Assembly: GCF_007829955.1 (NCBI RefSeq)
Contig: NZ_VIWX01000007.1
Location: forward strand, 248,001-312,000
DNA: 64,000 nucleotides
Reading direction: 5' to 3'
Origin: Saccharopolyspora dendranthemae
GTDB taxonomy: Bacteria > Actinomycetota > Actinomycetes > Mycobacteriales > Pseudonocardiaceae
Below are positions 33,382 to 41,259 of this stretch, piece after piece. Under the pieces are notes generated by a model. The model ran no database searches. It was not told the DNA's origin and saw only the letters and a list, made by a program, of their open reading frames with translations. Position 1 is the stretch's first letter. Every line of letters begins with the position of its first letter. The position numbers and the translations under genes were made by a program.

Positions 33382-33978
33382 GTGCCTCGACCTCGGGAAT
33401 TCGACGAAAGCCAGGTGCTCCTCGCCGTCCGCGAGGAGTTCTGGGACAAGGGCTACGCGGCGACGTCGATGGACGATCTGCTGCGCGCGAGCGGGCTCGG
33501 CAAGGGCAGCCTCTACGGGGCCTTCGGCGACAAGTGCAGCCTCTTCCTGCGGGTCCTGCGCGACTACGACGACGCGAACCTGCTGAGCCTGGGCGAACGT
33601 CAGGAGTCGGCGCCGCGAGCGGTCGAGTTCGTGCGCGAGTTCGTGCTCGGCGTGGCCGACGACCGGACCGGGGCCGCAGCGCGCCGCGGCTGCCTGCTGG
33701 CCAACAGCACCGCCGAGCTCGCCAACAGCAGACCGGACGTCGCGGCCGAGGCCCGTCGCACCTACGAGGCGATCACCGCGACCCTCGCCGCGGCCGTCGA
33801 GCGCGCCCAGCGCGAAGGTGACGTCGACCCCGATGCCGACGCCGGCGAGATCGCTCGCGCGGTCCTCGCCGCCCAGCTCGGGGTCGTCGCGCTCGGCCGG
33901 ACCGGGATGGACCTCGACGCGCTCACCGAGGTGGCGCGGTCCGCGCTGGCGTGCTCGCTGCCCGCACCGACGCGATAG
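33382..33978 (+). CDS. TetR-family regulator
   Basis: 198 residues: PREFDESQVLLAVREEFWDKGYAATSMDDLLRASGLGKGSLYGAFGDKCSLF is the HTH of the AcrR/NemR-like branch that senses electrophiles or oxidised compounds, and the C-terminal TetR_C-type domain has RRGCLLANSTAEL with a Cys. GTG 33382 has GAGG close upstream. It should bind the twin operators and repress the SDR gene and itself. Confidence 0.85.
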   Translation: MPRPREFDESQVLLAVREEFWDKGYAATSMDDLLRASGLGKGSLYGAFGDKCSLFLRVLRDYDDANLLSLGERQESAPRAVEFVREFVLGVADDRTGAAARRGCLLANSTAELANSRPDVAAEARRTYEAITATLAAAVERAQREGDVDPDADAGEIARAVLAAQLGVVALGRTGMDLDALTEVARSALACSLPAPTR

Positions 33979-34049
33979 CGGTGCGTTTGTCTTTTTCGTC
34001 GGGGTGGGTGACGACGATCATGGGACTTATCATGCGTGCCCACAGTCAG

Positions 34050-34068
34050 ATCTCAGGCACTTCTCAGA
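34050..34068 (+). promoter_or_regulatory. Phased direct repeat at the pepD promoter (MprA box)
   Basis: ATCTCAGG (34050-34057) and TTCTCAGA (34061-34068), the same 11-bp spaced pair as before mprA, 23 nt before the pepD ATG. Confidence 0.65.
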
Positions 34069-34090
34069 TGCCCGGAGCACAGTGGGAGCC

Positions 34091-35449
34091 ATGACCGAAC
34101 ACACCCCGGAATTCGGTGACAAGCCGGACGAGCCGAAGACGAGCGGAGAAGGCGACACCCCTCCATCCGGGGTGCCATCTCAGCAGCAGACCCCCCAGCA
34201 GGGGTCGTCGAGCCAGCCCTCCCAGCCCGCCCAGCCGGGCCAGGGCGCCGGGCAGTACGGAGCGCAGCAGCACCCGTACGGAATGCACCAGCAGCCGCAC
34301 CAGACCCAGCAGTTCGGGCAGCAGCCCTGGCCCGGCTACGCGTCGGGCCAGCCGCCGCAGCAACAGCAGAGGAAGCCCGGTAGGGGACTGGCCGCCGGTG
34401 TGGCCGTGCTCGCGCTGGTCTGCGGCCTCGTCGGCGGCGGTGTCGGCGGATTCGTCGGCTACCAGCTCAGCGGCGACAGCAGCGGCACCGGGGCCAGCGC
34501 GCTCGACGAGTCCAAGCCGGCTCGCAGCGCCAGCACCGCGCCGCAGGGCTCGATCCAGCAGGTCGCGGACAAGGTCCTGCCGAGCGTCGTGCAGATCCAG
34601 ATCTCCAGCGCTCAAGGCGCAGGTGAGGGATCGGGCATCGTGCTCAGCAGCGACGGCCTCATCCTCACCAACAACCATGTCGCCGAAGGGGGCCAGGGAG
34701 GGCGTCTGACCGCGCTCTTCCACGACAACCGCACCGCGCCGGTGCGCGTCGTGGGCACCGACCCGAAGTCCGACCTGGCGGTGGTCAAGGCCGACATCAC
34801 CGGGCTGATCCCGGCCGAGCTCGGCCGCAGCGACGACCTCCCGGTCGGCTCGCAGGTCGTGGCCATCGGCTCGCCGTTCGGCCTGTCGGGCACGGTGACC
34901 AGCGGCATCGTCAGCGCCAAGGACCGCCCGGTCCGAGCCGGCGGCGAGTCGGGCAGCCAGGACACGGTGCTCAACGCGCTGCAGACGGACGCCGCGATCA
35001 ACCCCGGCAACTCCGGTGGCCCGCTGGTGGACATGGACGGCCGCGTGGTCGGCATCAACTCCGCGATCTACAGCCCCGGCAACGGCCAGGAGCAGGCCGG
35101 CTCGGTGGGACTGGGCTTCGCGATCCCGATCGACCAGGCTCGCCGCATCGCAGGGGAGCTCAAGGACACCGGCGCGGCCACCCAGACCACGCTCGGGGTG
35201 ACGATCACCGGCTCACCTGGTCAGCCCGGTGCGCAGGTCCGCGACGTCACGCCGAACGGCCCCGCCCAGCAGGGCGGGATCCAGACCGGCGATGTGATCA
35301 CCAAGTTCGACGACCGGGCCATCCTCGACCCGGACGCCCTGGTCGCCGCCGTCCGCTCGCACAACCCGGGTGAGCGGGTCCGGGTGACGCTCGCAGGCCC
35401 CGGCGGGGAGCGCACGGTCGACGTGACGCTCACCGGTCAGCGGGGCTGA
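34091..35449 (+). CDS. pepD: HtrA-like serine protease PepD
   Basis: 452 residues. Gln/Pro-rich cytoplasmic N-terminus (about 1-95), one membrane helix (about 98-125), then an extracytoplasmic trypsin-like protease with His196 (NNHVAEG), Asp in SDLAVVK and Ser308 (GNSGGP), and a C-terminal PDZ domain (about 365-450). Quality-control protease for the cell envelope. It follows mprAB in M. tuberculosis directly and is an MprA target there; here about 3.6 kb of other genes intervene but the same upstream repeat remains. GGGAG stands close to the ATG. Confidence 0.9.
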   Translation: MTEHTPEFGDKPDEPKTSGEGDTPPSGVPSQQQTPQQGSSSQPSQPAQPGQGAGQYGAQQHPYGMHQQPHQTQQFGQQPWPGYASGQPPQQQQRKPGRGLAAGVAVLALVCGLVGGGVGGFVGYQLSGDSSGTGASALDESKPARSASTAPQGSIQQVADKVLPSVVQIQISSAQGAGEGSGIVLSSDGLILTNNHVAEGGQGGRLTALFHDNRTAPVRVVGTDPKSDLAVVKADITGLIPAELGRSDDLPVGSQVVAIGSPFGLSGTVTSGIVSAKDRPVRAGGESGSQDTVLNALQTDAAINPGNSGGPLVDMDGRVVGINSAIYSPGNGQEQAGSVGLGFAIPIDQARRIAGELKDTGAATQTTLGVTITGSPGQPGAQVRDVTPNGPAQQGGIQTGDVITKFDDRAILDPDALVAAVRSHNPGERVRVTLAGPGGERTVDVTLTGQRG

Positions 35450-35623
35450 CCCCAGATCGCGTCGGCCGTGTCCCCGCGGGCAATTGCCCCCTTCCTGCGC
35501 CGCGGGGCCGGCCGACGTGTCCACAGTGCTCAGCGCTGCGGCGTCCTCGCCGGACGGAGCCGGGGAGCTCGCGGTGATCGGAGCGCGCAGTTCGACGACC
35601 GAAGGAAGGGGCTGGGGAGGAAC

Positions 35624-36229
35624 ATGTCGGACGAAACGAGCACCGTGACCGGGATCGCGCCGAAATTGGTGGAGCTCACCGACTCCTTTGAACTGACCGA
35701 ACCCGACCTTGGCACTACGGTTACCGGCATGGAACGCAGCGCGCAGCGGCTGGGGCGGGCCCTGGTGGTCGTGGTGGACGACCGGGTCGCCCAGGGCGAG
35801 CAGGAAGACAACATCGGTCCGCTGGTGACCGAGTTGCTGGAAGAGGCCGGATTCATCGTCGACGGAACCGTCGCGGTGGCCGGTGAAACGGTGGACATCC
35901 GCAACGCGCTGAACACCGCGGTGATCGGTGGCGTCGACGTGGTGATCACGGTCGGCGGCACCGGAGTGTCGCCCCGGGACGTCACCCCGGACGCGACCGC
36001 CGGTGTGCTGGACCGACCGATCCCGGGAATCGCGGAAGCGCTCCGCGCCTCCGGGCTGGCCGCGGGTGCGGTCGACGCCGGGGTGTCGCGCGGTCTCGTC
36101 GGGGTCTCCGGCAGCACTCTCGTGGTGAACCTGTCGGGTTCGCGGGCGTCGGTCCGCGACGGCATGGCGACCCTCACGCCGCTGGTGGCCCACGTGATCG
36201 AGCAGCTCTCGGGGCTCGACACCCCCTGA
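35624..36229 (+). CDS. moaB2: MoaB/Mog-family molybdopterin protein MoaB2
   Basis: 201 residues from ATG 35624 (GGGGAGG upstream); an ATG at 35729 would match the shorter mycobacterial form. The core RALVVVVDDRVAQGEQEDNIGPLVTELLEEAGF, VITVGGTGVSPRDVTPDAT and SGSTLVVNLSGSR are typical of the MoaB/MogA fold. The family adenylylates molybdopterin, but MoaB2 in mycobacteria is linked to envelope stress through the MprA/SigE neighbourhood, so the role is open. Ends at a clear terminator. Confidence 0.85.
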   Translation: MSDETSTVTGIAPKLVELTDSFELTEPDLGTTVTGMERSAQRLGRALVVVVDDRVAQGEQEDNIGPLVTELLEEAGFIVDGTVAVAGETVDIRNALNTAVIGGVDVVITVGGTGVSPRDVTPDATAGVLDRPIPGIAEALRASGLAAGAVDAGVSRGLVGVSGSTLVVNLSGSRASVRDGMATLTPLVAHVIEQLSGLDTP

Positions 36230-36240
36230 GCCGGAACGAG

Positions 36241-36283
36241 AAGAGCGGTGGCGCCTCCGAACTGGAGTCGCCACCGCTCTTTC
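36241..36283 (+). terminator. Rho-independent terminator after moaB2
   Basis: 13-bp perfect stem (36241-36253 with 36269-36281), 15-nt loop and a short T-run. Confidence 0.8.
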
Positions 36284-36296
36284 TGCGCCGAGGTGA

Positions 36297-36593
36297 TCAG
36301 CCGGGCTTCGAGCCGGTGTCGTCCGGGCCCTTGTCCTGTCGGCCCTGGGAGTCGGGCCCCGCCGTGTCGTCCTTGGCGGAGTCCCCGTTCGCGGAGTCGC
36401 GCTTGAGCACGCCCTCGACCTTGCCGCTCACCGACTCGATCTGATCGTGGTACTTGCCGCCGGTGGCCTTGTCCAGGCTCGACTTGGCGGCGTCGAGCCC
36501 TTTGGCCGCGCCGGGGCCCGCCTTCTCGGCGAACTCCCCGGCCTTGCCCTTGGCCTGGTCGGCCAGCTCTTTGGCCTTGTCCAAGAAACTCAT
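36297..36593 (-). CDS. Rv0909/MT0933-like small helical protein
   Basis: 98 residues. MSFLDKAKELADQAKGKAGEFAEKAG and SSLDKATGGKYHDQIESVSGKVEGVL match the MT0933 antitoxin-like family: short amphipathic helices rich in Ala/Lys/Glu. The last 30 residues are hydrophilic and probably disordered. ATG 36593 has GGGAGG 7 nt upstream. No toxin gene is adjacent, so a toxin-antitoxin role is not supported here. Confidence 0.75.
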   Translation of the reverse strand: MSFLDKAKELADQAKGKAGEFAEKAGPGAAKGLDAAKSSLDKATGGKYHDQIESVSGKVEGVLKRDSANGDSAKDDTAGPDSQGRQDKGPDDTGSKPG

Positions 36594-36712
36594 CGCAGCC
36601 TCCCTGCGTCGCTGTCTCCCGCGACGGCGAGACACCCACTCACTGTAACCGATTTCACACTCGGTGAGGCCGATCAGTGCGGGCCTCGCGGCGATCGAGG
36701 CAAGATGGACCG

Positions 36713-36889
36713 GTGAGCAGCGAATCGCCCCAGGAGAAGGCCGAGCGGGAGAAGCGGCGCAGGCTCGCCGAGATCTTCGGAGACGTGCTCCCGGAGACGA
36801 CCTCCGACGACCGTCCGGACACGACCTCGGCGAGCACCCGCGACAGCTGGTACCGCGAGAACCGGCCTCCGCACCACGACGTCGGCTAG
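36713..36889 (+). CDS. Conserved small actinobacterial protein
   Basis: 58 residues from GTG 36713: a charged start (EKAEREKRRRLAEIFGDVLPETTSDD), an acidic linker and an end SWYRENRPPHHD. The WYRxxRPPHH ending occurs in small actinobacterial proteins of unknown function as far as I recall. No membrane segment. The ribosome site is weak. Confidence 0.7.
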   Translation: MSSESPQEKAEREKRRRLAEIFGDVLPETTSDDRPDTTSASTRDSWYRENRPPHHDVG

Positions 36890-36954
36890 GAACTCGGCTC
36901 GCTCCCGTCTCAGGTTCCGCCTCCCGCACTACCGCGCAGAGCGGCCTCCAGGCG

Positions 36955-37425
36955 TCAGTTGCGCGAAGCGGCGTTGCCGTTGCCGGTGCCCGTGGTGGCC
37001 TCTTCCTCGGTGGCCAGGCCCTCGATGCGCGGCAGGCCCTGCTCGGCGCGCAGCAGGTTGCGGATCTCCAGCAGCAGCTCCACGTCGGTGGGCTCGGACT
37101 GACCGTCTTCCTTGCCCTTCTTGCGGCGCTCGGAGATCTTGTTCATCGGAACGACGAACAAGAAGTAGACGACGGCCGCGGTGATGAAGAACGTGATCAC
37201 GGCGTTGATCACCGCGGCGAAGTCGATCGTCGAAGCCTTGTTGCCGGCGATGACCTCGATGCTCAGGCCGGTGACGTTCCCGCCACCGGTGGCCGCGATG
37301 AGCGGCTTGATGATGCTGGTGGTGAAGGCGGTGACCAGGGCGGTGAAGGCACTACCGACGACCACCGCGACGGCGAGGTCGATGATGTTGCCGCGCATCA
37401 GGAAGTCTTTGAAACCCTTGAGCAC
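36955..37425 (-). CDS. mscL: Large-conductance mechanosensitive channel
   Basis: 156 residues: LKGFKDFLMRGNIIDLAVAVVVGSAFTALV (first helix), a periplasmic loop, INAVITFFITAAVVYFLFVVPMN (second helix) and a cytoplasmic helix with VELLLEIRNLL. Forms a pentameric emergency valve for osmotic shock. GTG 37425 has AAAGGAG about 8 nt upstream. Same neighbour order as M. tuberculosis Rv0985c. Confidence 0.94.
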   Translation of the reverse strand: MLKGFKDFLMRGNIIDLAVAVVVGSAFTALVTAFTTSIIKPLIAATGGGNVTGLSIEVIAGNKASTIDFAAVINAVITFFITAAVVYFLFVVPMNKISERRKKGKEDGQSEPTDVELLLEIRNLLRAEQGLPRIEGLATEEEATTGTGNGNAASRN

Positions 37426-37564
37426 GTTGGCACTCCTTTCGAAGAACGCGAGTCCGGATTTGCCGGATCGGGGCCCGCTCCGCATTCGCCGCTGATCGGG
37501 CGCGGGCTCAGGCAGCGGATGGCAGCGTAACGGTAACCGAACACCAGAAAGTAATTGCTGGTGC

Positions 37565-37759
37565 TCAGCCCTGCCCTGTTCGGGTGAAGGCTGTGGCGAT
37601 TTCCACAACGGAGCGTTCTTCGCTGACGGCCAGGAGCAAGGCCACCAGCAGGAGGGCCGCAGCCACGATCCGGCGAAGCCAGAGCGCGCCGCGCCTGCTG
37701 CGGAGCAGGCCGTGGAGCCGGTCGAGCGGAGTGGGATCGAGCCCGGAGTCAGCGCGCAT
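37565..37759 (-). CDS. Short membrane protein, possible remnant of a CpaB/SAF protein
   Basis: 64 residues with AGAGGACG before the ATG: RLHGLLRSRRGALWLRRIVAAALLLVALLLAVSEERSV. The Arg-rich start followed by one helix resembles the N-terminus of actinobacterial CpaB/RcpC-type SAF-domain proteins often found beside fmdB, but the SAF domain is missing and the frame stops normally. It could be a shortened remnant or a genuine small membrane protein. Confidence 0.55.
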   Translation of the reverse strand: MRADSGLDPTPLDRLHGLLRSRRGALWLRRIVAAALLLVALLLAVSEERSVVEIATAFTRTGQG

Positions 37760-37954
37760 GGTCGTCCTCTCGTGCCTCGGAGAGATCGGATGCGTACGAA
37801 GCTAGAGACGTCTCGGGTGCTGAGGAATGGGCGAGGGCGAATCTGTGGAAGAACCCCGTGCCTGTGGACAACTCGGCTCACTCCGACGGTTCGGCCGACG
37901 CAATTATTGATCACGCTGCGCCGACGAACTTGGACTTTTCCCGCATACGACAAA

Positions 37955-37984
37955 GCCGCCGGCCACATTCGAGTGACCGGCGGC
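37955..37984 (-). terminator. Terminator after fmdB
   Basis: 12-bp stem with one mismatch (37955-37966 with 37973-37984) followed on the minus strand by TTTG, 15 nt after the stop codon. Confidence 0.7.
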
Positions 37985-37999
37985 TGAAGTGTCGGTGAA

Positions 38000-38338
38000 T
38001 CAGGAAGCCGCGGCGGTGGTGCTGCTCGACGACGAGCCCGAGGAGGACGATCCCGACGAGGCCGAGCCGGAGGACGACTCCGACGAGGACGACCCCGAGG
38101 AGGTGTTCGACGACGAGCCGGACTCCGTGGAGCTCGACGAGCCGGACGAGCTCGACGAGGAGGACCGGTTGTCGGTGCGGTAGAAGCCGCTGCCCTTGAA
38201 CACGATGCCGACGGCGTTGAACAGCTTGCGGAGCCGGCCGGTGCACTGCGGGCACTCGGTCAGCGAGTCCTCGCTGAACGACTGCACCTGCTCGAATCGA
38301 TGGTCACATTCGGTGCAGGCGTACTGATATGTGGGCAC
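38000..38338 (-). CDS. FmdB-type zinc-ribbon chaperone (Ruc/Rv0991c-like)
   Basis: 112 residues. N-terminal zinc ribbon PTYQYACTECDHRFE...CPQC with two CxxC pairs, FKGSGFYRTD, then about 50 residues almost entirely Ser/Gly/Thr/Glu, surely disordered. GTG 38338 has GGAGG 8 nt upstream. In M. tuberculosis the same gene at this locus (Rv0991c, Ruc) is a redox-regulated, heat-induced chaperone with a disordered tail. A CIRCE element upstream shows HrcA control and supports that role here. Confidence 0.87.
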   Translation of the reverse strand: MPTYQYACTECDHRFEQVQSFSEDSLTECPQCTGRLRKLFNAVGIVFKGSGFYRTDNRSSSSSSSGSSSSTESGSSSNTSSGSSSSESSSGSASSGSSSSGSSSSSTTAAAS

Positions 38339-38363
38339 GGCCGCGAACCTCCGAAATCTGGGC

Positions 38364-38390
38364 TTGGCACTCAAACTACGGGAGTGCTAA
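38364..38390 (-). promoter_or_regulatory. CIRCE element (HrcA operator)
   Basis: TTGGCACTC-N9-GAGTGCTAA, one base from the consensus TTAGCACTC-N9-GAGTGCTAA, 26 nt upstream of the fmdB start. Confidence 0.92.
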
Positions 38391-38435
38391 CCCGATAATG
38401 CTAGACAACCGGTGTCCAGTGCAAACAGTCGTACG

Positions 38436-39029
38436 TCACACGGGCAGCCGCACCACCCCGCGGGAGGGCGTGACGACGCTGGTCATCCGCACGTCGTGGT
38501 CCTCCCCGGGCAGCGAGGGCACGAATTCCGGGTCCCGCACGATTCCCAGCGTCTCCGCCGCCGGATCGCGAAACGGCAGCGACCGGTCGTAGTAACCCGC
38601 GCCCCGCCCGAGGCGGACGCCCTGGTGATCGATGGCCAGCGCGGGAACCAGGACGACCTCCGCCTGCGCGATCCCCGCAGGCCCCAAGCGTTCCCCCGCG
38701 GGCTCCAGCAGCCCGAACCCGGCCGGGCGGAGCGAGTCCGGACCGGTGTACTCGGCCCACTCGAGCGGGTTGCGGCCGGACACGATCGGGAGCAGCACCC
38801 GCAGACCCGCCTCGCGCAGGGCCGAGGGCAGGCCGGCACCCGGTTCCGGGCCGACCGGCACGTAGGCGGCCACCACGCTCAGCTCCCGCTGCGCCAACCA
38901 GTCCAGCAGGATCGGCAGAAGCACCTGGTCATCGGCCTGGCGAGCGGATCGGTCCAGCTCGTCGCGCTGGAGCAGCAGACGGCTTCGCCATTCCGCTTTC
39001 GACGTACAGAATTCATCCAGTGAGCTCAC
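38436..39029 (-). CDS. 5-formyltetrahydrofolate cyclo-ligase
   Basis: 197 residues. Converts 5-formyl-THF to methenyl-THF with ATP. Motifs: SKAEWRSRLL at the start, AAYVPVGPEPG, VLLPIV, LVPALAIDHQGVRLGRGAGYYDR (the conserved phosphate/folate site). GTG 39029 has no ribosome site; a TACAGT -10-like hexamer just upstream fits a leaderless mRNA. Divergent from galU, as Rv0992c is from Rv0993. Confidence 0.9.
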   Translation of the reverse strand: MSSLDEFCTSKAEWRSRLLLQRDELDRSARQADDQVLLPILLDWLAQRELSVVAAYVPVGPEPGAGLPSALREAGLRVLLPIVSGRNPLEWAEYTGPDSLRPAGFGLLEPAGERLGPAGIAQAEVVLVPALAIDHQGVRLGRGAGYYDRSLPFRDPAAETLGIVRDPEFVPSLPGEDHDVRMTSVVTPSRGVVRLPV

Positions 39030-39066
39030 GGGTTCACTGTAGGTTTGACCGATAAGCTGCGGCGTC

Positions 39067-39969
39067 ATGAGCAGCCCGACGAGCACGCCGAACGCGTTCC
39101 GGACCGCCATCGTGCCGGCGGCAGGCCTGGGAACCAGGTTCCTGCCCACGACGAAAGCGGTGCCCAAGGAGTTGCTCCCGGTCGTGGACACCCCCGGGAT
39201 CGAGCTGGTGGCCGCGGAGGCCGCGGAGGCCGGGGCGCAGCGCTTGATCATCGTCACCTCGCCCGACAAGGGCGCGGTCGCCGACTACTTCCAGCCGAGC
39301 CCCGAGCTCGAGCAGACCCTCAAGGACCGCGGCAAGGACGACCTGCTCGCCAAGGTGCACCGCGCCTCCGAGCTGATCGAAGCGGAGACCGCGCTGCAGG
39401 AGAAGGCGCTCGGGCTCGGCCACGCGGTGGGCTGCGCCGAAGCCTCGCTCGCCGACGACGATGACGCGGTCGCCGTCCTGCTGCCCGACGACCTCGTGCT
39501 GCCGACCGGAGTGCTGAGCCGGATGGCCGAGGTCCGGGCCCGCTACGGCGGAAGCGTCCTGTGCGCCTTCGACGTGCCCAGGGAGAAGATCTCCTCCTAC
39601 GGCGTCTTCGACGTCAGCGACACCGATGCCGACGACGTCAAGATCGTGCGCGGCATGGTCGAGAAGCCCGCCGCGGCCGACGCGCCGTCGACGTTGGCCG
39701 CTGCCGGCCGATACCTGCTGGACCGCGCCATTTTCGACGCCCTGCGCCGCATCGAGCCCGGAGCGGGTGGCGAACTTCAGCTCACGGATGCCGTAGCGTT
39801 GCTGATCTCCGAGGGACACCCGGTCCACGTCGTGGTCCATCACGGTGGGCGACACGACTTGGGAAATCCTGGCGGTTTCCTGAAAGCTGCGGTGGACTTC
39901 GCGCTAGCGGATCCCGAGTACGGGCCGGACCTGCGGGACTGGCTCGCCGAGCGGATCGACAGAAGCTGA
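39067..39969 (+). CDS. galU: UTP-glucose-1-phosphate uridylyltransferase
   Basis: 300 residues: FRTAIVPAAGLGTRFLPTTKAVPKELLPVVDTPGIE is the nucleotide-binding start, followed by VLLPDDLV, EKP and GGELQLTDA. Supplies UDP-glucose for wall glycans and, with galT, for galactose metabolism. ATG 39067 lacks a ribosome site (leaderless-like). First of the galU-glp-rimJ-glpR run. Confidence 0.94.
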   Translation: MSSPTSTPNAFRTAIVPAAGLGTRFLPTTKAVPKELLPVVDTPGIELVAAEAAEAGAQRLIIVTSPDKGAVADYFQPSPELEQTLKDRGKDDLLAKVHRASELIEAETALQEKALGLGHAVGCAEASLADDDDAVAVLLPDDLVLPTGVLSRMAEVRARYGGSVLCAFDVPREKISSYGVFDVSDTDADDVKIVRGMVEKPAAADAPSTLAAAGRYLLDRAIFDALRRIEPGAGGELQLTDAVALLISEGHPVHVVVHHGGRHDLGNPGGFLKAAVDFALADPEYGPDLRDWLAERIDRS

Positions 39970-40029
39970 TGCCGAGCGCCGGGTAGGCCGACCCCGGCAC
40001 CGGTGAGGAGCGGGGAAGAGGCGACAGCC

Positions 40030-41253
40030 ATGAGGTCAGTGGACGAGCAGCTGGCGCGGGTGCTCACGGCCGCCGTCCGGCCCGCCCCGGTTCGAGTGGC
40101 GATCTCCGAAGCGCAGGGGTTGCTGTGCGCGGAAGAGGTCGTGGCCGAACGGGCGTTGCCCGGATTCGACCAGGCGGCCGTCGACGGCTACGCGGTGCGC
40201 AGCGTCGACGTGCAGACCGCGGCCGAGGAGACCATCGTGCTGCCGGTGGTCGGTGAGATCCCGGCGGGTTCGCGGCAGCCGCGCAGGCTGCAGCCGGGGC
40301 AGGCGGTGCGGGTCGCCACGGGCGCTCCGCTGCCGACCCTCGCCGACGCCGTCGTGCCGCTGGGCTACACCGACGAGCAACCGGCCAAGATCACTGTCCA
40401 GCAGCCGGTGCCCTCGGCGGCGTTCGTCCGCCGGACCGGCGAGGACGTCCAGACCGGCGACATCGCCGTGCGGCGCGGAGCACCCATCGGCTCCGCCCAG
40501 GTCGGGCTGCTGGCCGCCGTGGGGCGCGACAAGGTGCTGGTGCACCCGCGTCCCCGGGTCTCGATCATCTCGCTGGGGGATGAGCTGGTCGACGTCGACC
40601 GCACGCCCGGGCAGGGACAGGTCTACGACGTCAACTCCTACGCGCTGGCGGCCGCCGCGCGCGACGCCGGAGCCGAGGTCACCCGCGTCGGCATCGCCAG
40701 CAACGAGCCGCGACGGCTGCGCGAGGTGGTCGAAGGACGGTTGCTGCTCTCGGAGATCGTGGTGATCGCCGGTGACGTCGGCGGCAGCGCCGGTGGTGAC
40801 GTGCGCTCGGCGCTGGCCGACCTCGGCTCCCTCGACGACGACCGGGTCGCGATGCAGCCGGGTTCGGTGCAGAGCTTCGGCCGGCTCGGTCCGGACGAGA
40901 TCCCGACGTTCGTCGTGCCCGGTAACCCGGTCAGCGCGCTGGTGGTCTTCGAGGTGTTCGTCCGCCCGCTGATCCGGTCGGCGCTGGGCAAGGAGAACCC
41001 GCACCGCCGCAGCGTGTCCGCCGAACTGCTCTCGCCGATCACCGCGACCAAGGGCCGGCGCGGCTACCTGCGCGGGCAGTTGCTGCGGGATCCCAAGAAC
41101 GGTTCCTACCTGGTGCAGCCGCTGGGCACCTCCGGTTCCCACCTGCTCGCCTCGCTGGCCGAGGCGAACTGCCTGATCGTCGTGGAAGAGGACGTCACGG
41201 AGGTCGCGGCGGGCGAGGACGTGCAGGTGCGGTTCCTCTCGCAGCGTTCGTGA
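40030..41253 (+). CDS. MoeA/gephyrin-like protein (Glp, Rv0994 type)
   Basis: 407 residues. MoeA domains: GFDQAAVDGYAVR at the start, then PAGSRQPRRLQPGQAVRVATGAPLP, ISLGDELV, and a C-terminal beta barrel. The loop that is TTGGVSVG in molybdenum insertases reads IAGDVGGSAGGD, a departure from the catalytic form. In Corynebacterium the gene at this place encodes Glp, a repurposed MoeA that binds FtsZ together with the membrane receptor GlpR; the same two genes flank rimJ here. Either a molybdenum-cofactor or a division role is possible; context favours the latter. GAAGAGG precedes the ATG. Confidence 0.82.
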   Translation: MRSVDEQLARVLTAAVRPAPVRVAISEAQGLLCAEEVVAERALPGFDQAAVDGYAVRSVDVQTAAEETIVLPVVGEIPAGSRQPRRLQPGQAVRVATGAPLPTLADAVVPLGYTDEQPAKITVQQPVPSAAFVRRTGEDVQTGDIAVRRGAPIGSAQVGLLAAVGRDKVLVHPRPRVSIISLGDELVDVDRTPGQGQVYDVNSYALAAAARDAGAEVTRVGIASNEPRRLREVVEGRLLLSEIVVIAGDVGGSAGGDVRSALADLGSLDDDRVAMQPGSVQSFGRLGPDEIPTFVVPGNPVSALVVFEVFVRPLIRSALGKENPHRRSVSAELLSPITATKGRRGYLRGQLLRDPKNGSYLVQPLGTSGSHLLASLAEANCLIVVEEDVTEVAAGEDVQVRFLSQRS

Positions 41254-41259
41254 GCGCGG

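Noticed and set aside
36297..36889. Toxin-antitoxin pair formed by the MT0933-like gene and the small divergent gene
   Set aside because: The 58-residue neighbour has no toxin motif, is not in the same operon and resembles a conserved small actinobacterial protein.
37989..38183. Forward open frame coding an Asp/Glu-rich 64-residue protein
   Set aside because: It is the antisense shadow of the Ser-rich tail of fmdB: Ser codons of the form TCG/TCC/TCT read as acidic codons on the other strand.
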